Below are positions 15,543 to 24,879 of a stretch of 64,000 nt of DNA, one piece after another; within the stretch, counting starts at the first letter, position 1; every line of letters begins with the position of its first letter. The position numbers and the translations under genes are program-made. This stretch comes from Pseudomonas sp. B33.4 (GTDB taxonomy: Bacteria; Pseudomonadota; Gammaproteobacteria; Pseudomonadales; Pseudomonadaceae). Location: NCBI RefSeq assembly GCF_034555375.1, contig NZ_CP140706.1, positions 859,001 to 923,000 of the forward strand. Reading direction: 5' to 3'. The notes beneath the pieces were generated by a model, which worked only from the letters and a program-made list of their open reading frames with translations, was not told where the DNA came from and made no database searches.

Positions 15543-18353
15543 TCAGCAGGCCTTCGCCCGGGTCACTCGATCCACCAGATAGACCAGCCCGTGGTAGTCG
15601 ATTCCGCCATGTTGCGTCAGGCCGATTTCACAGGTGCGGCTGGTGGAAATCCCCTCGCTGCAATGCTGCACCGCATCCTTGAGCGTGCGCAGCGAGTGGC
15701 TGTTCAGCTCCGGCGTGGTGAAGCCTTTGTCGCCGGCAAACCCGCAGCAATGAATACCTTCCGGGATCACCACGTTGTTGCTGCACTTGCGCGCCAGATC
15801 AATCAACGCCTGACTTTCGCCCAGATGCTGCGTGCTGCAGGTCACGTGTACGGCAATCGGTGCCTCTTGCGGAGTGAAGTCCAGTCGATCAAGAAGATGC
15901 GTACGGATGAAACGCACCGGGTCGTACAGATCCAGACGGGTTTCTCCTGCGTCCTGCACCAGTCGCAACGTACACGGACTGGTATCGCAATAGATTGGAT
16001 CGAGTCCGCCGCGACTGGCGTGCAACAGGGCGCTGATCAGCTCCTGACGCTTGTGCTCGGCCTGTTCGGCGTAGCCCTTGGAGGCGAAGGGCTGACCGCA
16101 GCAGAGGTTGTCCTGATTGTCCGGGAAGACCACTTGGTAGCCGGCCTTTTCCAGCAGCCCACGGGTTTTGTCGTACAGCGACATTTGCTCTTTGTCACCT
16201 GCCGCCGGGCCCATGACTCGTGACACGCAAGCAGCCAGATAGACCACGCGCGGGCGTTCATCTGACGCGCTCGGGCAGAAGCGAATGGCTTTCTCCGGTT
16301 GCGGCATCGCATTCGTCCACAGCGGCACCTGACCTTTGGACAGCCGCGTAATGGTTGCCGACAGCTTCGCCAGACGCGGCGCCCCGAGCATCATCCGCGC
16401 GCCGTTGGCCACGTGCAGGGTGAAGCGTGCGCCTTGCAGGGTCTTGGCGAAATTTCCTTCGATCCAGTCGGCGGTTTTCTGATGCGTCGCGTGTCGGCCA
16501 CGCAGCTTTTTCACCAGCTCACCGGTATTGATGCCTACAGGGCAACGTTGCGCGCACAGACCAGTGGCGGCGCAGGTTTCGATGCCTTGGTACTCGTAGG
16601 CTTTTTCCAGTTCGGTGGTGTCGACACCTGCACGCTTTTTCGCCTGAATATCGCGCCAGATGACGATGCGCTGGCGCGGGCTCAGGGTCAGTCCCTTCGA
16701 CGGGCAAACCGGCTCGCAGAAACCGCACTCAATGCACTTATCGACAATCTCGTCGGCCGCCGGCAGCGGTTTCAGATGTTTGAGGTGGATCTGCGGATCT
16801 TCACTGAGCACCACGTCCGGGTTGAGAATGCCGTTCGGATCGAGCAGGTGTTTGAGCTGCCACATCAGTTGATAGGCGTCGCTGCCCCATTCCAATTCCA
16901 CGAACGGCGCCATGTTGCGGCCGGTGCCATGTTCGGCTTTCAACGAGCCACCGAATTCCACCGCGACCAGTTGCGCGACGTCGTCCATGAACGCTTGATA
17001 GCGTGCGACTTCTTCCGGATTGTTGAAGCCTTGGGTGAAGACGAAGTGCAGATTGCCTTCCAGCGCGTGTCCGAAAAGGATCGCTTCGTCGTAGGCATGT
17101 TTGTCGAACAGTTCGATCAAGCGATTGACGCCAATGGCCAGTTGTTCGACTGGGAAGGTCACGTCTTCGATGATCACCGTTGTGCCGGTTTTACGCACGG
17201 CACCGACGGCGGGGAAGGTGTCCTTGCGGATCGCCCAGAGCTTGGCGTTCTCGGCAGGGTCTTCGGTGAAGTCGACTTGCTTTTCCACAGGGAAACCGCT
17301 GAGCGAGGCCATGATCTGCGCCAGCTGTTCCTGCAGCAAAGTGGAAGACGCGGCGCGGGATTCGATCAGCAGCGCGCAGGCATTGTTCGACAGCTGTTGT
17401 ACGAAAGCGGGCATGCCCGGTTTGCCTTGCACCGAGCGCAGACTGCGCCGATCCAGCAGTTCTACGGCGGACACCGGTTGGCTTTTCAGTACGGTGACGG
17501 CGTTGCAGCAGGTTTCCACATCCGGGAACACGATCAGCGCCGAGGCCTTGTTCGGGTGATCGATCACCGTGTCGTAGGTCACCGCGCTGATAAAGCCGAG
17601 GGTGCCTTCGGAGCCGACCAGCAAGTGGCTCAAGATATCCACAGGCTCATCGAAATCCACCAAGGCGTTGAGCGACAGGCCGGTGGTGTTTTTCAGACGG
17701 TATTTGTGGCGGATTCGTGCGGCGAGTTCGGCGTTGGCGCGGGTCTCGCGGCCCAATGTCGCCAAGCGCTCAAGTAGATCGCCGTGGCTTACGCGGAATG
17801 CCTCGACACTTGCAGCGTCTTCGGTATCCAGACGCGTGCCATCGGCCAGTACAAGACGAATCCCGGCCAGCGTGTGATAGGTGTTCTGCGCGGTGCCACA
17901 GCACATGCCGCTGGCATTATTGGCGACGATACCGCCGATCTTGCAGGCGTTGATCGACGCCGGATCCGGGCCGATCTTGCGCCCGAACGGTGCCAGCCAA
18001 GCGTTGGCTTGTGCGCCAATCACGCCCGGTTGCAGGCGAATCTGCATGCCTTGGTCGCGAATCTCGCGGGCGTTCCAGTTATCCCCAAGCACGATCAAAA
18101 CAGAATCGCTGATCGCCTGACCGGACAGGCTGGTGCCGGCCGCACGGAAGGTCACCGGGACATGGTCGCGTTGAGCCAGTTTCAGCAGCGCCACCACTTC
18201 ATCTTCGGACTCGACGCGGATCACCAGTTGCGGAATCAGTCGATAAAAACTGGCATCGGTGCCGAAGGCCAGCGTCGATAACGGATCATCAAAGCGGCGC
18301 TCGGCCGGAATCAGTTGCTGCGCATCACGCAGAAAGTTCGCTGGAAGCGTCAT
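15543..18353 (-). CDS. dld: D-lactate dehydrogenase, FAD/4Fe-4S, Dld-II type
   Basis: The protein has 936 aa. The N-terminal FAD-binding PCMH-type domain contains TFRAAGTSLSGQAISD and NNASGMCCGT. The FAD-oxidase C-terminal part contains GHALEGNLHF and EHGTGRN. A ferredoxin-type region follows with CIECGFCEPVCPSKG (about 539-553) and CAATGLCAQRCPVG (about 588-603). Two Cys-Cys-Gly heterodisulfide-reductase-like motifs (NLCCGQPFASKGY and IHCCGFAGDKGF) come last. This architecture is the long respiratory D-lactate dehydrogenase that feeds electrons to the quinone pool. It is the last gene of the operon, overlapping lutC by 4 nt, with a terminator behind it. A related D-2-hydroxyglutarate activity is the main alternative; the context favours lactate. 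Confidence 0.85.
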   Translation of the reverse strand: MTLPANFLRDAQQLIPAERRFDDPLSTLAFGTDASFYRLIPQLVIRVESEDEVVALLKLAQRDHVPVTFRAAGTSLSGQAISDSVLIVLGDNWNAREIRDQGMQIRLQPGVIGAQANAWLAPFGRKIGPDPASINACKIGGIVANNASGMCCGTAQNTYHTLAGIRLVLADGTRLDTEDAASVEAFRVSHGDLLERLATLGRETRANAELAARIRHKYRLKNTTGLSLNALVDFDEPVDILSHLLVGSEGTLGFISAVTYDTVIDHPNKASALIVFPDVETCCNAVTVLKSQPVSAVELLDRRSLRSVQGKPGMPAFVQQLSNNACALLIESRAASSTLLQEQLAQIMASLSGFPVEKQVDFTEDPAENAKLWAIRKDTFPAVGAVRKTGTTVIIEDVTFPVEQLAIGVNRLIELFDKHAYDEAILFGHALEGNLHFVFTQGFNNPEEVARYQAFMDDVAQLVAVEFGGSLKAEHGTGRNMAPFVELEWGSDAYQLMWQLKHLLDPNGILNPDVVLSEDPQIHLKHLKPLPAADEIVDKCIECGFCEPVCPSKGLTLSPRQRIVIWRDIQAKKRAGVDTTELEKAYEYQGIETCAATGLCAQRCPVGINTGELVKKLRGRHATHQKTADWIEGNFAKTLQGARFTLHVANGARMMLGAPRLAKLSATITRLSKGQVPLWTNAMPQPEKAIRFCPSASDERPRVVYLAACVSRVMGPAAGDKEQMSLYDKTRGLLEKAGYQVVFPDNQDNLCCGQPFASKGYAEQAEHKRQELISALLHASRGGLDPIYCDTSPCTLRLVQDAGETRLDLYDPVRFIRTHLLDRLDFTPQEAPIAVHVTCSTQHLGESQALIDLARKCSNNVVIPEGIHCCGFAGDKGFTTPELNSHSLRTLKDAVQHCSEGISTSRTCEIGLTQHGGIDYHGLVYLVDRVTRAKAC

Positions 18354-19021
18354 TGGTCCTCCAGAATCAGAACCACCAGATCTTTCGGGCCGTGGGCGCC
18401 GTAAGCCAGTACTTGCTCGATGTCAGCAGTTTTCGACGGGCCGGACACCAGCAACGCGTTGGTCGGCATGCCTTGCGCCCATTCGAATTCCTGTTGCACC
18501 TGATAGAAGTTGTCGCGGATTTCACTGGCCTTGAGCAGGGCGAAATGTACCGGCGGCACCAGGCTCATCAAGCGTGGTTCCTCGCGGGTTGGCCACATGA
18601 TGAGGCTGCCGGTGGCGGCGATCGCGCCGAGGGTGCCGGTGAGGCTGGCCGGGGTGTCGTTGAACAGTTCGGCTTTCCACTCTTCCATCGGCCGGTCGTA
18701 GGATTTCAGCGTCGGCAGCTCGGGATTGTTCGCCCAGTGCTGTGTGATTTTCTGCCCGTGCGCTGTCGTCGGTGCGATCAACAGGCTCGGCAGCTGACGA
18801 TCACGCAGCGATTGTGCGAGCAAGGCCGGCCATTCTTCGCCGGAGGTCAGGTGAATTTCGGTGTGCACTGCTTCCATCAATTTGCGCAGTTGCGGGATGC
18901 GTTGTTTGGCGCTGTAGGTGTAAGGCTGCGTCACCAGATCGACGTCGAAGTTGTCGGCAATCGGTGTGGTGCCGGTCAGACTTTTCCGCAGCTTGCCGAG
19001 GATATTTTCTTTGGCGCTCAT
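18350..19021 (-). CDS. lutC: L-lactate utilisation protein LutC (LldG)
   Basis: The protein has 223 aa in a single LUD domain. It starts MSAKENILGKLRKSL at the ATG that shares its A with the lutB stop (TGATG). Family landmarks are LTGTLGAIAATGSLIMWPTREEPRLMSLVPPVHFALL and SGPSKTADIEQVLAYGAHGPKDL. LutC is a subunit of the LutABC complex, which oxidises L-lactate to pyruvate as a functional substitute for the FMN enzyme LldD. The overlaps on both sides show tight translational coupling. Confidence 0.9.
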   Translation of the reverse strand: MSAKENILGKLRKSLTGTTPIADNFDVDLVTQPYTYSAKQRIPQLRKLMEAVHTEIHLTSGEEWPALLAQSLRDRQLPSLLIAPTTAHGQKITQHWANNPELPTLKSYDRPMEEWKAELFNDTPASLTGTLGAIAATGSLIMWPTREEPRLMSLVPPVHFALLKASEIRDNFYQVQQEFEWAQGMPTNALLVSGPSKTADIEQVLAYGAHGPKDLVVLILEDQ

Positions 19022-20475
19022 CAGCGGTCTCCCTGTTTGGCCAGATGCTCGCGGGCCATATCGTGCAGTGAGCGGGCGGCGGGTTTCGGCGCGCTGTGGT
19101 TTTGTGTCCAAGGGCCGACGTTGCTTGGCGTCAGGGCGCGCAGGCGCGTGGCGAAGAAGCCGAACAGTCGATACAAGGTTGGCGAGCTGTTGAGTTTCGC
19201 CCAGGCGTTCCAGATAAAACGTTCCTTGCGTGAATACTTGCTGCCCTGACCACGCATCACTTGATGTGGGCTGTCCGGGGCTTTGACGTTCTCTTCGCGC
19301 AGGCGCCGCAGGATTGCCGGGATAGGAATTTTTACCGGACACACTTCACCGCAGGCACCGCACAGCGACGAAGCACTCGGGTGATCCGGAACCTTGGCCA
19401 GACCGACCATGTGCGGGGTGATGATTTTGCCGATTGGCCCCGGATACACCTCGCCATAAGTGTGGCCGCCGACGCGGGTGTACACCGGGCAGTGGTTCAT
19501 GCAAGCGCCGCAGCGAATGCAGTTCAGGGTCTGGCGCAATTCACTGTCGGCAAACGCCTGGCTGCGACCGTTGTCGAGCAGTACCAGATGCACTTCCTGC
19601 GGGCCGTCGAGTTCGTGTTCCTTGCGCGGGCCGGAGATCATGTTGACGTAAGTGGTGATCGGAATGCCCAGCGCCGAGCGGGTCAGCAGTGACAGCAGCG
19701 GCACCACATCACGCAGGTTTTCCACAACCTTTTCGATGCCGGTGACGGCGATGTGCACCGGCGGCACGGTGGTGGTCATGCGCCCGTTGCCTTCGTTTTC
19801 CACCAGCAACAAGGTGCCGGTTTCGGCGACGGCGAAATTGACACCGGAGACGCCGATGTCCGCTTCGAAGAATTTCTGCCGCAGGACTCTGCGACCGATC
19901 TGAATGAGTTGGTCAACGTCCTTGGTGTATTCCACGCCAAGTTTGTCGTGGAACAAGGACGCGACCTGACCGGCATTCTTGTGGATCGCCGGCATAATGA
20001 TGTGTGAAGGCTTCTCGTGGTCGAGCTGGACGATGTATTCCCCCATATCGGACTCCAGACATTCAATGTCTCGAGCCTCGAGGAAATGGTTCATCTCCAT
20101 CTCTTCGCTGACCATCGATTTGCCCTTGATCACTTGCCGCGCCTCGTGAGCGCGGATGATCGATAAGACGATGCCATTGGCCTCGTCCACCGTTTCCGCC
20201 CAGTGCACTGTCACACCGTTGCGGGTCAGGTTCTGTTCCAGTTGCTCGAGCAGGTCGGGCAACTTGGACAGCGCGCGGGCTTTGATCGAATTGCCCAGTG
20301 CGCGCAAATGTTCTCTTTCATGGGGATCACTGAACGCGGCTGCCCGCTTGACCATCAGTGAGTCCATGGCAGTGCGGAAGTTGTTCCGTAGCTGCTGATC
20401 ACCCAAGGCATTGTGTGCCCGGGTGCGGAAATCTTCTTCTACGGCGACCGTAGGAATAATCGCGGAAGTGCTCAT
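19021..20475 (-). CDS. lutB: L-lactate utilisation iron-sulfur protein LutB (LldF)
   Basis: The protein has 484 aa starting MSTSAIIPTVAVEEDF; the ATG overlaps the lutA stop (ATGA). It has an N-terminal LUD domain (TGTLLLVENEGNGRMTTTVPPVHIAVTG), then a ferredoxin-like part with CIRCGACMNHCPVYTRVGGH and CGACGEVCPVKIPIP, each able to hold a 4Fe-4S cluster. The C-terminal region is the DUF3390 part. It carries electrons within the LutABC L-lactate oxidation complex. Confidence 0.92.
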   Translation of the reverse strand: MSTSAIIPTVAVEEDFRTRAHNALGDQQLRNNFRTAMDSLMVKRAAAFSDPHEREHLRALGNSIKARALSKLPDLLEQLEQNLTRNGVTVHWAETVDEANGIVLSIIRAHEARQVIKGKSMVSEEMEMNHFLEARDIECLESDMGEYIVQLDHEKPSHIIMPAIHKNAGQVASLFHDKLGVEYTKDVDQLIQIGRRVLRQKFFEADIGVSGVNFAVAETGTLLLVENEGNGRMTTTVPPVHIAVTGIEKVVENLRDVVPLLSLLTRSALGIPITTYVNMISGPRKEHELDGPQEVHLVLLDNGRSQAFADSELRQTLNCIRCGACMNHCPVYTRVGGHTYGEVYPGPIGKIITPHMVGLAKVPDHPSASSLCGACGEVCPVKIPIPAILRRLREENVKAPDSPHQVMRGQGSKYSRKERFIWNAWAKLNSSPTLYRLFGFFATRLRALTPSNVGPWTQNHSAPKPAARSLHDMAREHLAKQGDR

Positions 20476-21296
20476 TGCGCACCCCCGGTTCGTTGCCACA
20501 GAAAGCTGGCGAGATGTTGCCCGCGCAGCGCTTCTTTTTGTTTCTCCAATGCGCCGTTGATGTTCATCAAACAGCCACAGTCGGCGCTCAAGACCTGATG
20601 CGCGCCGGATTCCTTCAGCGAACGGGTCTTGTCAGCCACCATCGCGCCGGAAATGTCTGGCATACGGACGCTGAATGTTCCGCCGAAGCCACAGCATTCG
20701 CTTTCGTGGTCATGGTTGACCCGTTCCACGTTGCTCAACTGCGCCAACAACTCGCGGCCGTGCAGATGAGTGTTCATTTCGCGGCGCGCCGAACACGAAG
20801 TGTGCAGGGCGACTTTGACCGGTTCGCCGCTGTCCTTGAGCTGCACCTTGCAGACGAACAGCAGAAACTCGGCCAGTTCGTAGGTGCGGGCCGCGAGGGC
20901 CTGAATCTGTTTCAGCGTTTGCGGCTCGTCCTTGAACAAGTCGGCGTAATGTTCGCGCAGCATGCCGGCGCAGGAACCTGACGGCACCACCACCGGATAA
21001 TCCCCGGCAAACAGCGCCAGTTGCGAGCGCGCTACCGTCCGTGCCTGCTCGGTGTAACCCGAGGTGTAGGCCGGTTGGCCACAGCAGCTCTGCCCTTGCG
21101 GGTACTCGACCCGAATGCCTTCGCACTCCAGCAAGTGGATCGCGTCCATCCCGGCTTCGGGGTAGAACAGGTCGACCACGCACGTGCCGAACAGGTAGAC
21201 CCGCGACGGTTTTTCGCTGGGGTATTGCCGAGGTTCGGGCAGTGGCGGTGCCACGCGGGTCGCGTTTGGCACGGCGTTGTAAAAAAGCTCGCTCAT
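20472..21296 (-). CDS. lutA: L-lactate utilisation protein LutA (LldE), CCG-domain
   Basis: The protein has 274 aa; the start MSELFYNAVPNATRV has GGAG 9 nt upstream. It has two cysteine-rich CCG domains: CVVDLFYPEAG ... QSCCGQPAYTSGY in the first half and HTSCSARREMN ... SECCGFGGTFSVRMPDIS in the second. These heterodisulfide-reductase-type motifs bind a non-cubane or 4Fe-4S cluster. It is the first dehydrogenase subunit gene after lldP (150-nt gap) and overlaps lutB. Confidence 0.92.
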   Translation of the reverse strand: MSELFYNAVPNATRVAPPLPEPRQYPSEKPSRVYLFGTCVVDLFYPEAGMDAIHLLECEGIRVEYPQGQSCCGQPAYTSGYTEQARTVARSQLALFAGDYPVVVPSGSCAGMLREHYADLFKDEPQTLKQIQALAARTYELAEFLLFVCKVQLKDSGEPVKVALHTSCSARREMNTHLHGRELLAQLSNVERVNHDHESECCGFGGTFSVRMPDISGAMVADKTRSLKESGAHQVLSADCGCLMNINGALEKQKEALRGQHLASFLWQRTGGAQ

Positions 21297-21446
21297 CAGG
21301 CGTGTCTCCGGGTGGGCCCGGTTATCCGTCTGTGGCGGCTGCTGAATATAGAGAGCGTTGCTTTCAGCAGCCTTACAGACCGGGTTGTGAATTGCTGACG
21401 CCGGCATCACGAACCAGTGTCGGTTTTTTCTGTGTTTCTTGTAGGT

Positions 21447-23141
21447 TTAGTGCACCAGCATGCCGGTGAACCAGTAAGCCTGAGCCAAGGTGATCAGGCC
21501 GACAATCGTTGCAAAGAATAGGCTGTGCTTGAGGGTGAAGCGGAACAGATCGGATTCCTTGCCCACCAGGCCGGTCGCGGCGCAGGCCACAGCGATCGAT
21601 TGAGGCGAGATCATCTTGCCGGTCACGCCGCCGCTGGTGTTCGCCGCCACCAGCAAGGTGTCATTGACACCGATCTGGTGAGCGGTGGTCGCCTGCAACG
21701 AACTGAACAGCGCGTTGGAGGAAGTATCGGAACCGGTGAGGAACACGCCGAGCCAGCCGAGGAACGGCGAGAAGAACGGAAACGCCGCGCCCGTACCGGC
21801 CAATACCAGAGCCATGGTCGAAGACATGCCGGAGTAGTTGGTGACGAAGGCAAACGCCAGCACCATGCCGATCGAAAGGATTGGCCAGCGCAGTTCGTAG
21901 AAGGTCTCTTTCAAAGTGGTAAGACCAGTTTTGAAATTGATCTTCAGCACCAGCATCGAGATCAGCGCGGAGAAGAAAATCGCCGTGCCGGTGGCGGAAA
22001 TCGGGTCGAGTTTGAACACGGCCGGAATAGCGGTCGGAGCAGCCACAATCGGAGCAGTTTTGATCACCAGTTGATCAAGGTGCGGAATCGCGAAGTTGAA
22101 CACCCAGCTGTACATCGAACCGCCGGCGGCGAACATCGCTTTGAAAGGCTTCAGCGTCCAGATGGTCACCAGCACAGTGAGAATCAGGAACGGCGACCAC
22201 GCTTTGAAAATTTCCCCGAGGCTGTAAGGCGACGCCACGGTAGTGCGCTTTTGACCGAAACCGCCGACGCTGGCGGTCACCACCGAAGCGGAAACGGCGC
22301 CGGCGATGTGTTGGCCGGCGGCGCGTTTTGGCTGCCAGACTTTCAGGAACAGGGTCAGCGAGATCAGGCTGGCCAGCGCCGAGGTGATGTCTGGCAATTC
22401 CGGGCCGATGAAGTTCGAGGTGAAGTACTGAGTGATGGCGAAGCTCAGGCCAGCAACCAGTGCCGCCGGCCAGGTTTCGCGTACGCCGCGCAGGCCATCC
22501 ATCATGAACACCAGCCAGAACGGCACGAACAACGACAGCAGCGGCAGTTGGCGACCGGTCATGGCGCCGATCTTGAACGCGTCGATACCGGTGACTTGGC
22601 CGGCAACAATGATCGGAATCCCCAATGCGCCAAACGCCACCGGTGCGGTGTTGGCGATCAGGCACAGGCCGGCGGCGTATAGCGGGTTGAAGCCGAGTCC
22701 GACAAGAAGTGCGGCAGTAATCGCCACGGGCGCGCCGAAACCGGCGGCACCTTCGAGGAACGCACCGAAGCAGAAACCGATCAGCAGCACTTGCAGGCGC
22801 TGGTCGTCAGTAATCGATAACACCGAACTGCGGATGACCTCGAACTGACCACTTTTGACCGTCAGTTTGTAGAGGAATACCGCCGCGACAATGATCCAGG
22901 CAATCGGCCACAGACCGTAGGCGAAACCATAACCGGCGGCGGCGAAGGCCATGTCGACCGGCATCTGGAACGCGAAGATCGCCACGGCAATCGACAGGGC
23001 GAGGGTGATGCTCCCGGCCACATGGCCTTTGAGGCGGAACACCGCCAGCGCGAGAAAAAAGAACACGATAGGAATGACGGCCGCGAGTGCGGACACGCCG
23101 AGACTGCCGAGCGGGCTGTAGAGCTGTTGCCAGGTTTGCAT
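21447..23141 (-). CDS. lldP: L-lactate permease (LctP family)
   Basis: The protein has 564 aa with about 13-14 hydrophobic helices. Family landmarks are [43 protein letters not shown] near residues 140-160, and the late [17 protein letters not shown] ... [19 protein letters not shown]. It is a proton-coupled importer of L- and D-lactate and often glycolate. It is the first gene of the leftward lactate operon and reads away from lldR. Its coding sequence contains an 11-bp copy of the operator core (21917-21927). Confidence 0.93.
   Translation of the reverse strand: MQTWQQLYSPLGSLGVSALAAVIPIVFFFLALAVFRLKGHVAGSITLALSIAVAIFAFQMPVDMAFAAAGYGFAYGLWPIAWIIVAAVFLYKLTVKSGQFEVIRSSVLSITDDQRLQVLLIGFCFGAFLEGAAGFGAPVAITAALLVGLGFNPLYAAGLCLIANTAPVAFGALGIPIIVAGQVTGIDAFKIGAMTGRQLPLLSLFVPFWLVFMMDGLRGVRETWPAALVAGLSFAITQYFTSNFIGPELPDITSALASLISLTLFLKVWQPKRAAGQHIAGAVSASVVTASVGGFGQKRTTVASPYSLGEIFKAWSPFLILTVLVTIWTLKPFKAMFAAGGSMYSWVFNFAIPHLDQLVIKTAPIVAAPTAIPAVFKLDPISATGTAIFFSALISMLVLKINFKTGLTTLKETFYELRWPILSIGMVLAFAFVTNYSGMSSTMALVLAGTGAAFPFFSPFLGWLGVFLTGSDTSSNALFSSLQATTAHQIGVNDTLLVAANTSGGVTGKMISPQSIAVACAATGLVGKESDLFRFTLKHSLFFATIVGLITLAQAYWFTGMLVH
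21913..21931. promoter_or_regulatory. Second LldR-like operator inside lldP (candidate)
   Basis: AAAGTGGTAAGACCAGTTT is a near palindrome. Its centre TGGTAAGACCA (21917-21927) is identical, including the AAG spacer, to the centre of the operator at 23193-23209. It could be an auxiliary site for looping or roadblock, or chance. Confidence 0.35.
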
Positions 23142-23192
23142 ATGGGGTGGCCCCTAATTGTTGTTGGTCAGGCACTGTCAGCGTTCTTGGAT

Positions 23193-23209
23193 AATTGGTA
23201 AGACCAATT
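23193..23209. promoter_or_regulatory. LldR operator in the lldP-lldR divergent promoter
   Basis: AATTGGTAAGACCAATT is a 7+3+7 palindrome fitting the TNGTNNNACNA consensus of FadR-subfamily GntR regulators. It lies 52 bp upstream of the lldP start and 195 bp before lldR, in the expected place for lactate-responsive control of both genes. Confidence 0.75.
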
Positions 23210-23403
23210 TACAATCGCTGTTGGCTAGGGTAAAAGCCTTGATGTCGGTGTGTCAATTTGCCGCCCTAAAATTTTTGTCGAACAAGCGGTGCAGATCGCA
23301 TCTGATCCGGTTTCGGCAAGTGGCGTCTGGTAGGTGTCGGCAAGGCGCTGATAGGCCAGAATAGAGAGCCCGGCGAGCGGTCGGGATCGTGGAGAAATGA
23401 GTT

Positions 23404-24171
23404 ATGGGGTTTGATCAGATACGTCAGCGCCGTTTGTCTGACGATATTGTCGAGCGACTTGAGGGGATGATCCTTGAGGGCACGTTGAAGTCCGGCGAAC
23501 GGCTGCCGGCGGAGCGCACGCTGGCCGAACAATTTGGCGTATCACGGCCGTCGTTGCGTGAGGCGATTCAGAAACTGGCGGCGAAAGGTCTGCTGGTCAG
23601 TCGTCAGGGTGGCGGCAATTATGTGGTGGAAAGCCTCGGGTCGACGTTCAGCGATCCGCTGCTGCAGTTGCTCGAAAGCAACCCCGAAGCGCAGCGCGAT
23701 CTACTGGAGTTTCGGCACACTCTGGAGGCATCGTGCGCCTATTACGCTGCATTGCGCGCTACTGATGTCGATCGTGAAAGGCTCACCGCAGCCTTCGAAG
23801 AATTACAGGATTGCTATTCACGCCACGACGAAGTGAGTCGGGCGGAGGAGGGCGCGGCGGATGCGAAATTTCATCTGGCGATTGCCGAAGCCAGTCATAA
23901 CGCGGTGTTGCTGCACACCATTCGTGGCTTGTTCGATCTGCTAAAGCGCAACGTGGTGACCAACATTGGCGGCATGTACAAACAGCGCACGGAAACCCGC
24001 GACATGCTGATTACGCAGCATCGGGAATTGTATCTGGCGATTATTGAAGGGCGTGCGGAGCAGGCGCGGGAAGTTTCCAGCCGACATATTTTGTATGTGC
24101 AGGAAGTGCTGGAAGAGGTGCGGCAGGAGGTTCAGCGCATGGCTCGGGCGGAGCGGCGCAAGGGGATGTAA
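23404..24171 (+). CDS. lldR: Lactate-responsive GntR/FadR-family regulator
   Basis: The protein has 255 aa. The N-terminal winged helix (about residues 5-75) contains RLPAERTLAEQFGVSRPSLREAIQKLAAKGLLVSRQGGGNYV, a textbook GntR signature. The C-terminal all-helical FCD ligand domain (about 90-240) has the metal-binding pattern D...H...H: FHLAIAEASHN and ITQHRELYLAIIEGRA. LldR represses lldP and the dehydrogenase genes until L-lactate binds; in Pseudomonas the D-isomer can also act. It is divergent from the operon, with the palindromic site in the shared promoter region. Confidence 0.9.
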   Translation: MGFDQIRQRRLSDDIVERLEGMILEGTLKSGERLPAERTLAEQFGVSRPSLREAIQKLAAKGLLVSRQGGGNYVVESLGSTFSDPLLQLLESNPEAQRDLLEFRHTLEASCAYYAALRATDVDRERLTAAFEELQDCYSRHDEVSRAEEGAADAKFHLAIAEASHNAVLLHTIRGLFDLLKRNVVTNIGGMYKQRTETRDMLITQHRELYLAIIEGRAEQAREVSSRHILYVQEVLEEVRQEVQRMARAERRKGM

Positions 24172-24182
24172 TTCTTTAAAGC

Positions 24183-24265
24183 AAAAGATCGCAGCCTGCG
24201 GCAGCTCCTACAGGGAAATGCGAATTCCTGTGTAGGAGCTGCCGAAGGCTGCGATCTTTGCTTTC
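24183..24265. repeat. REP doublet (GATCGCAG/GCAGCTCC family)
   Basis: Two inverted arms, GATCGCAGCCTGCGGCAGCT near 24188-24207 and tgtaggagctgccgaaggct near 24231-24250, are separated by about 20 nt. They lie between the convergent lldR and smpB genes and may act as a transcription barrier. Confidence 0.85.
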
Positions 24266-24277
24266 AAGGGGGGAAGA

Positions 24278-24760
24278 CTAGTCTTCCTTGCCCTTGTTGC
24301 GCACGGCACGCTGCAGTTCACGACCGGCGTCGCGCTCGCGCTCGGTGTCACGCTTGTCGTATTCCTTCTTGCCCTTGCCCAGAGCGATCTCGCACTTGAC
24401 CATGTGCTTGCTCCAGTACCAGGACAGGCAGACGCAGGCGTAACCCTTTTGCTGCACCATCGCGGCAAGCTTTTCCAGCTCGCGGCGGTTGAGCAGCAAT
24501 TTGCGTGTGCGCACCGGGTCAGCGATGACGTGGGTGCTTGCGGTCATCAGAGGCGTGATGTGGCTGCCGAGCAACCACGCTTCGCCATCCTTGAGCAGGA
24601 CATAGCTGTCGACCAGCTGTAGCTTGCTTGCCCGCAGACTTTTTACTTCCCAGCCGGCCAGGACCAGACCAGCCTCGAACTTGTGCTCGATGAAGTAATC
24701 GTGTCGCGCCTTTTTGTTCTGCGCGATGGTCCCTGTTGGGTGTTTCTTCTGTTTAGCCAT
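24278..24760 (-). CDS. smpB: SsrA-binding protein SmpB
   Basis: The protein has 160 aa, the family's usual length. It has an OB-fold core with [39 protein letters not shown] and [26 protein letters not shown]. The basic C-terminal tail ([20 protein letters not shown]) folds into a helix in the mRNA channel of stalled ribosomes. It works with tmRNA, encoded about 9 kb to the left. It is divergent from the transporter gene. Confidence 0.97.
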   Translation of the reverse strand: MAKQKKHPTGTIAQNKKARHDYFIEHKFEAGLVLAGWEVKSLRASKLQLVDSYVLLKDGEAWLLGSHITPLMTASTHVIADPVRTRKLLLNRRELEKLAAMVQQKGYACVCLSWYWSKHMVKCEIALGKGKKEYDKRDTERERDAGRELQRAVRNKGKED

Positions 24761-24879
24761 AGGGGCGGCATTATATGGAGATAAACGGCTGTCGGCTACG
24801 GTGATGCTGCGTGCTTGAGCAGGTTGAGTGAATCCCGGACAATGCGGCCTCTTTTTCTAACGCTTGGGCGTGATAAACG

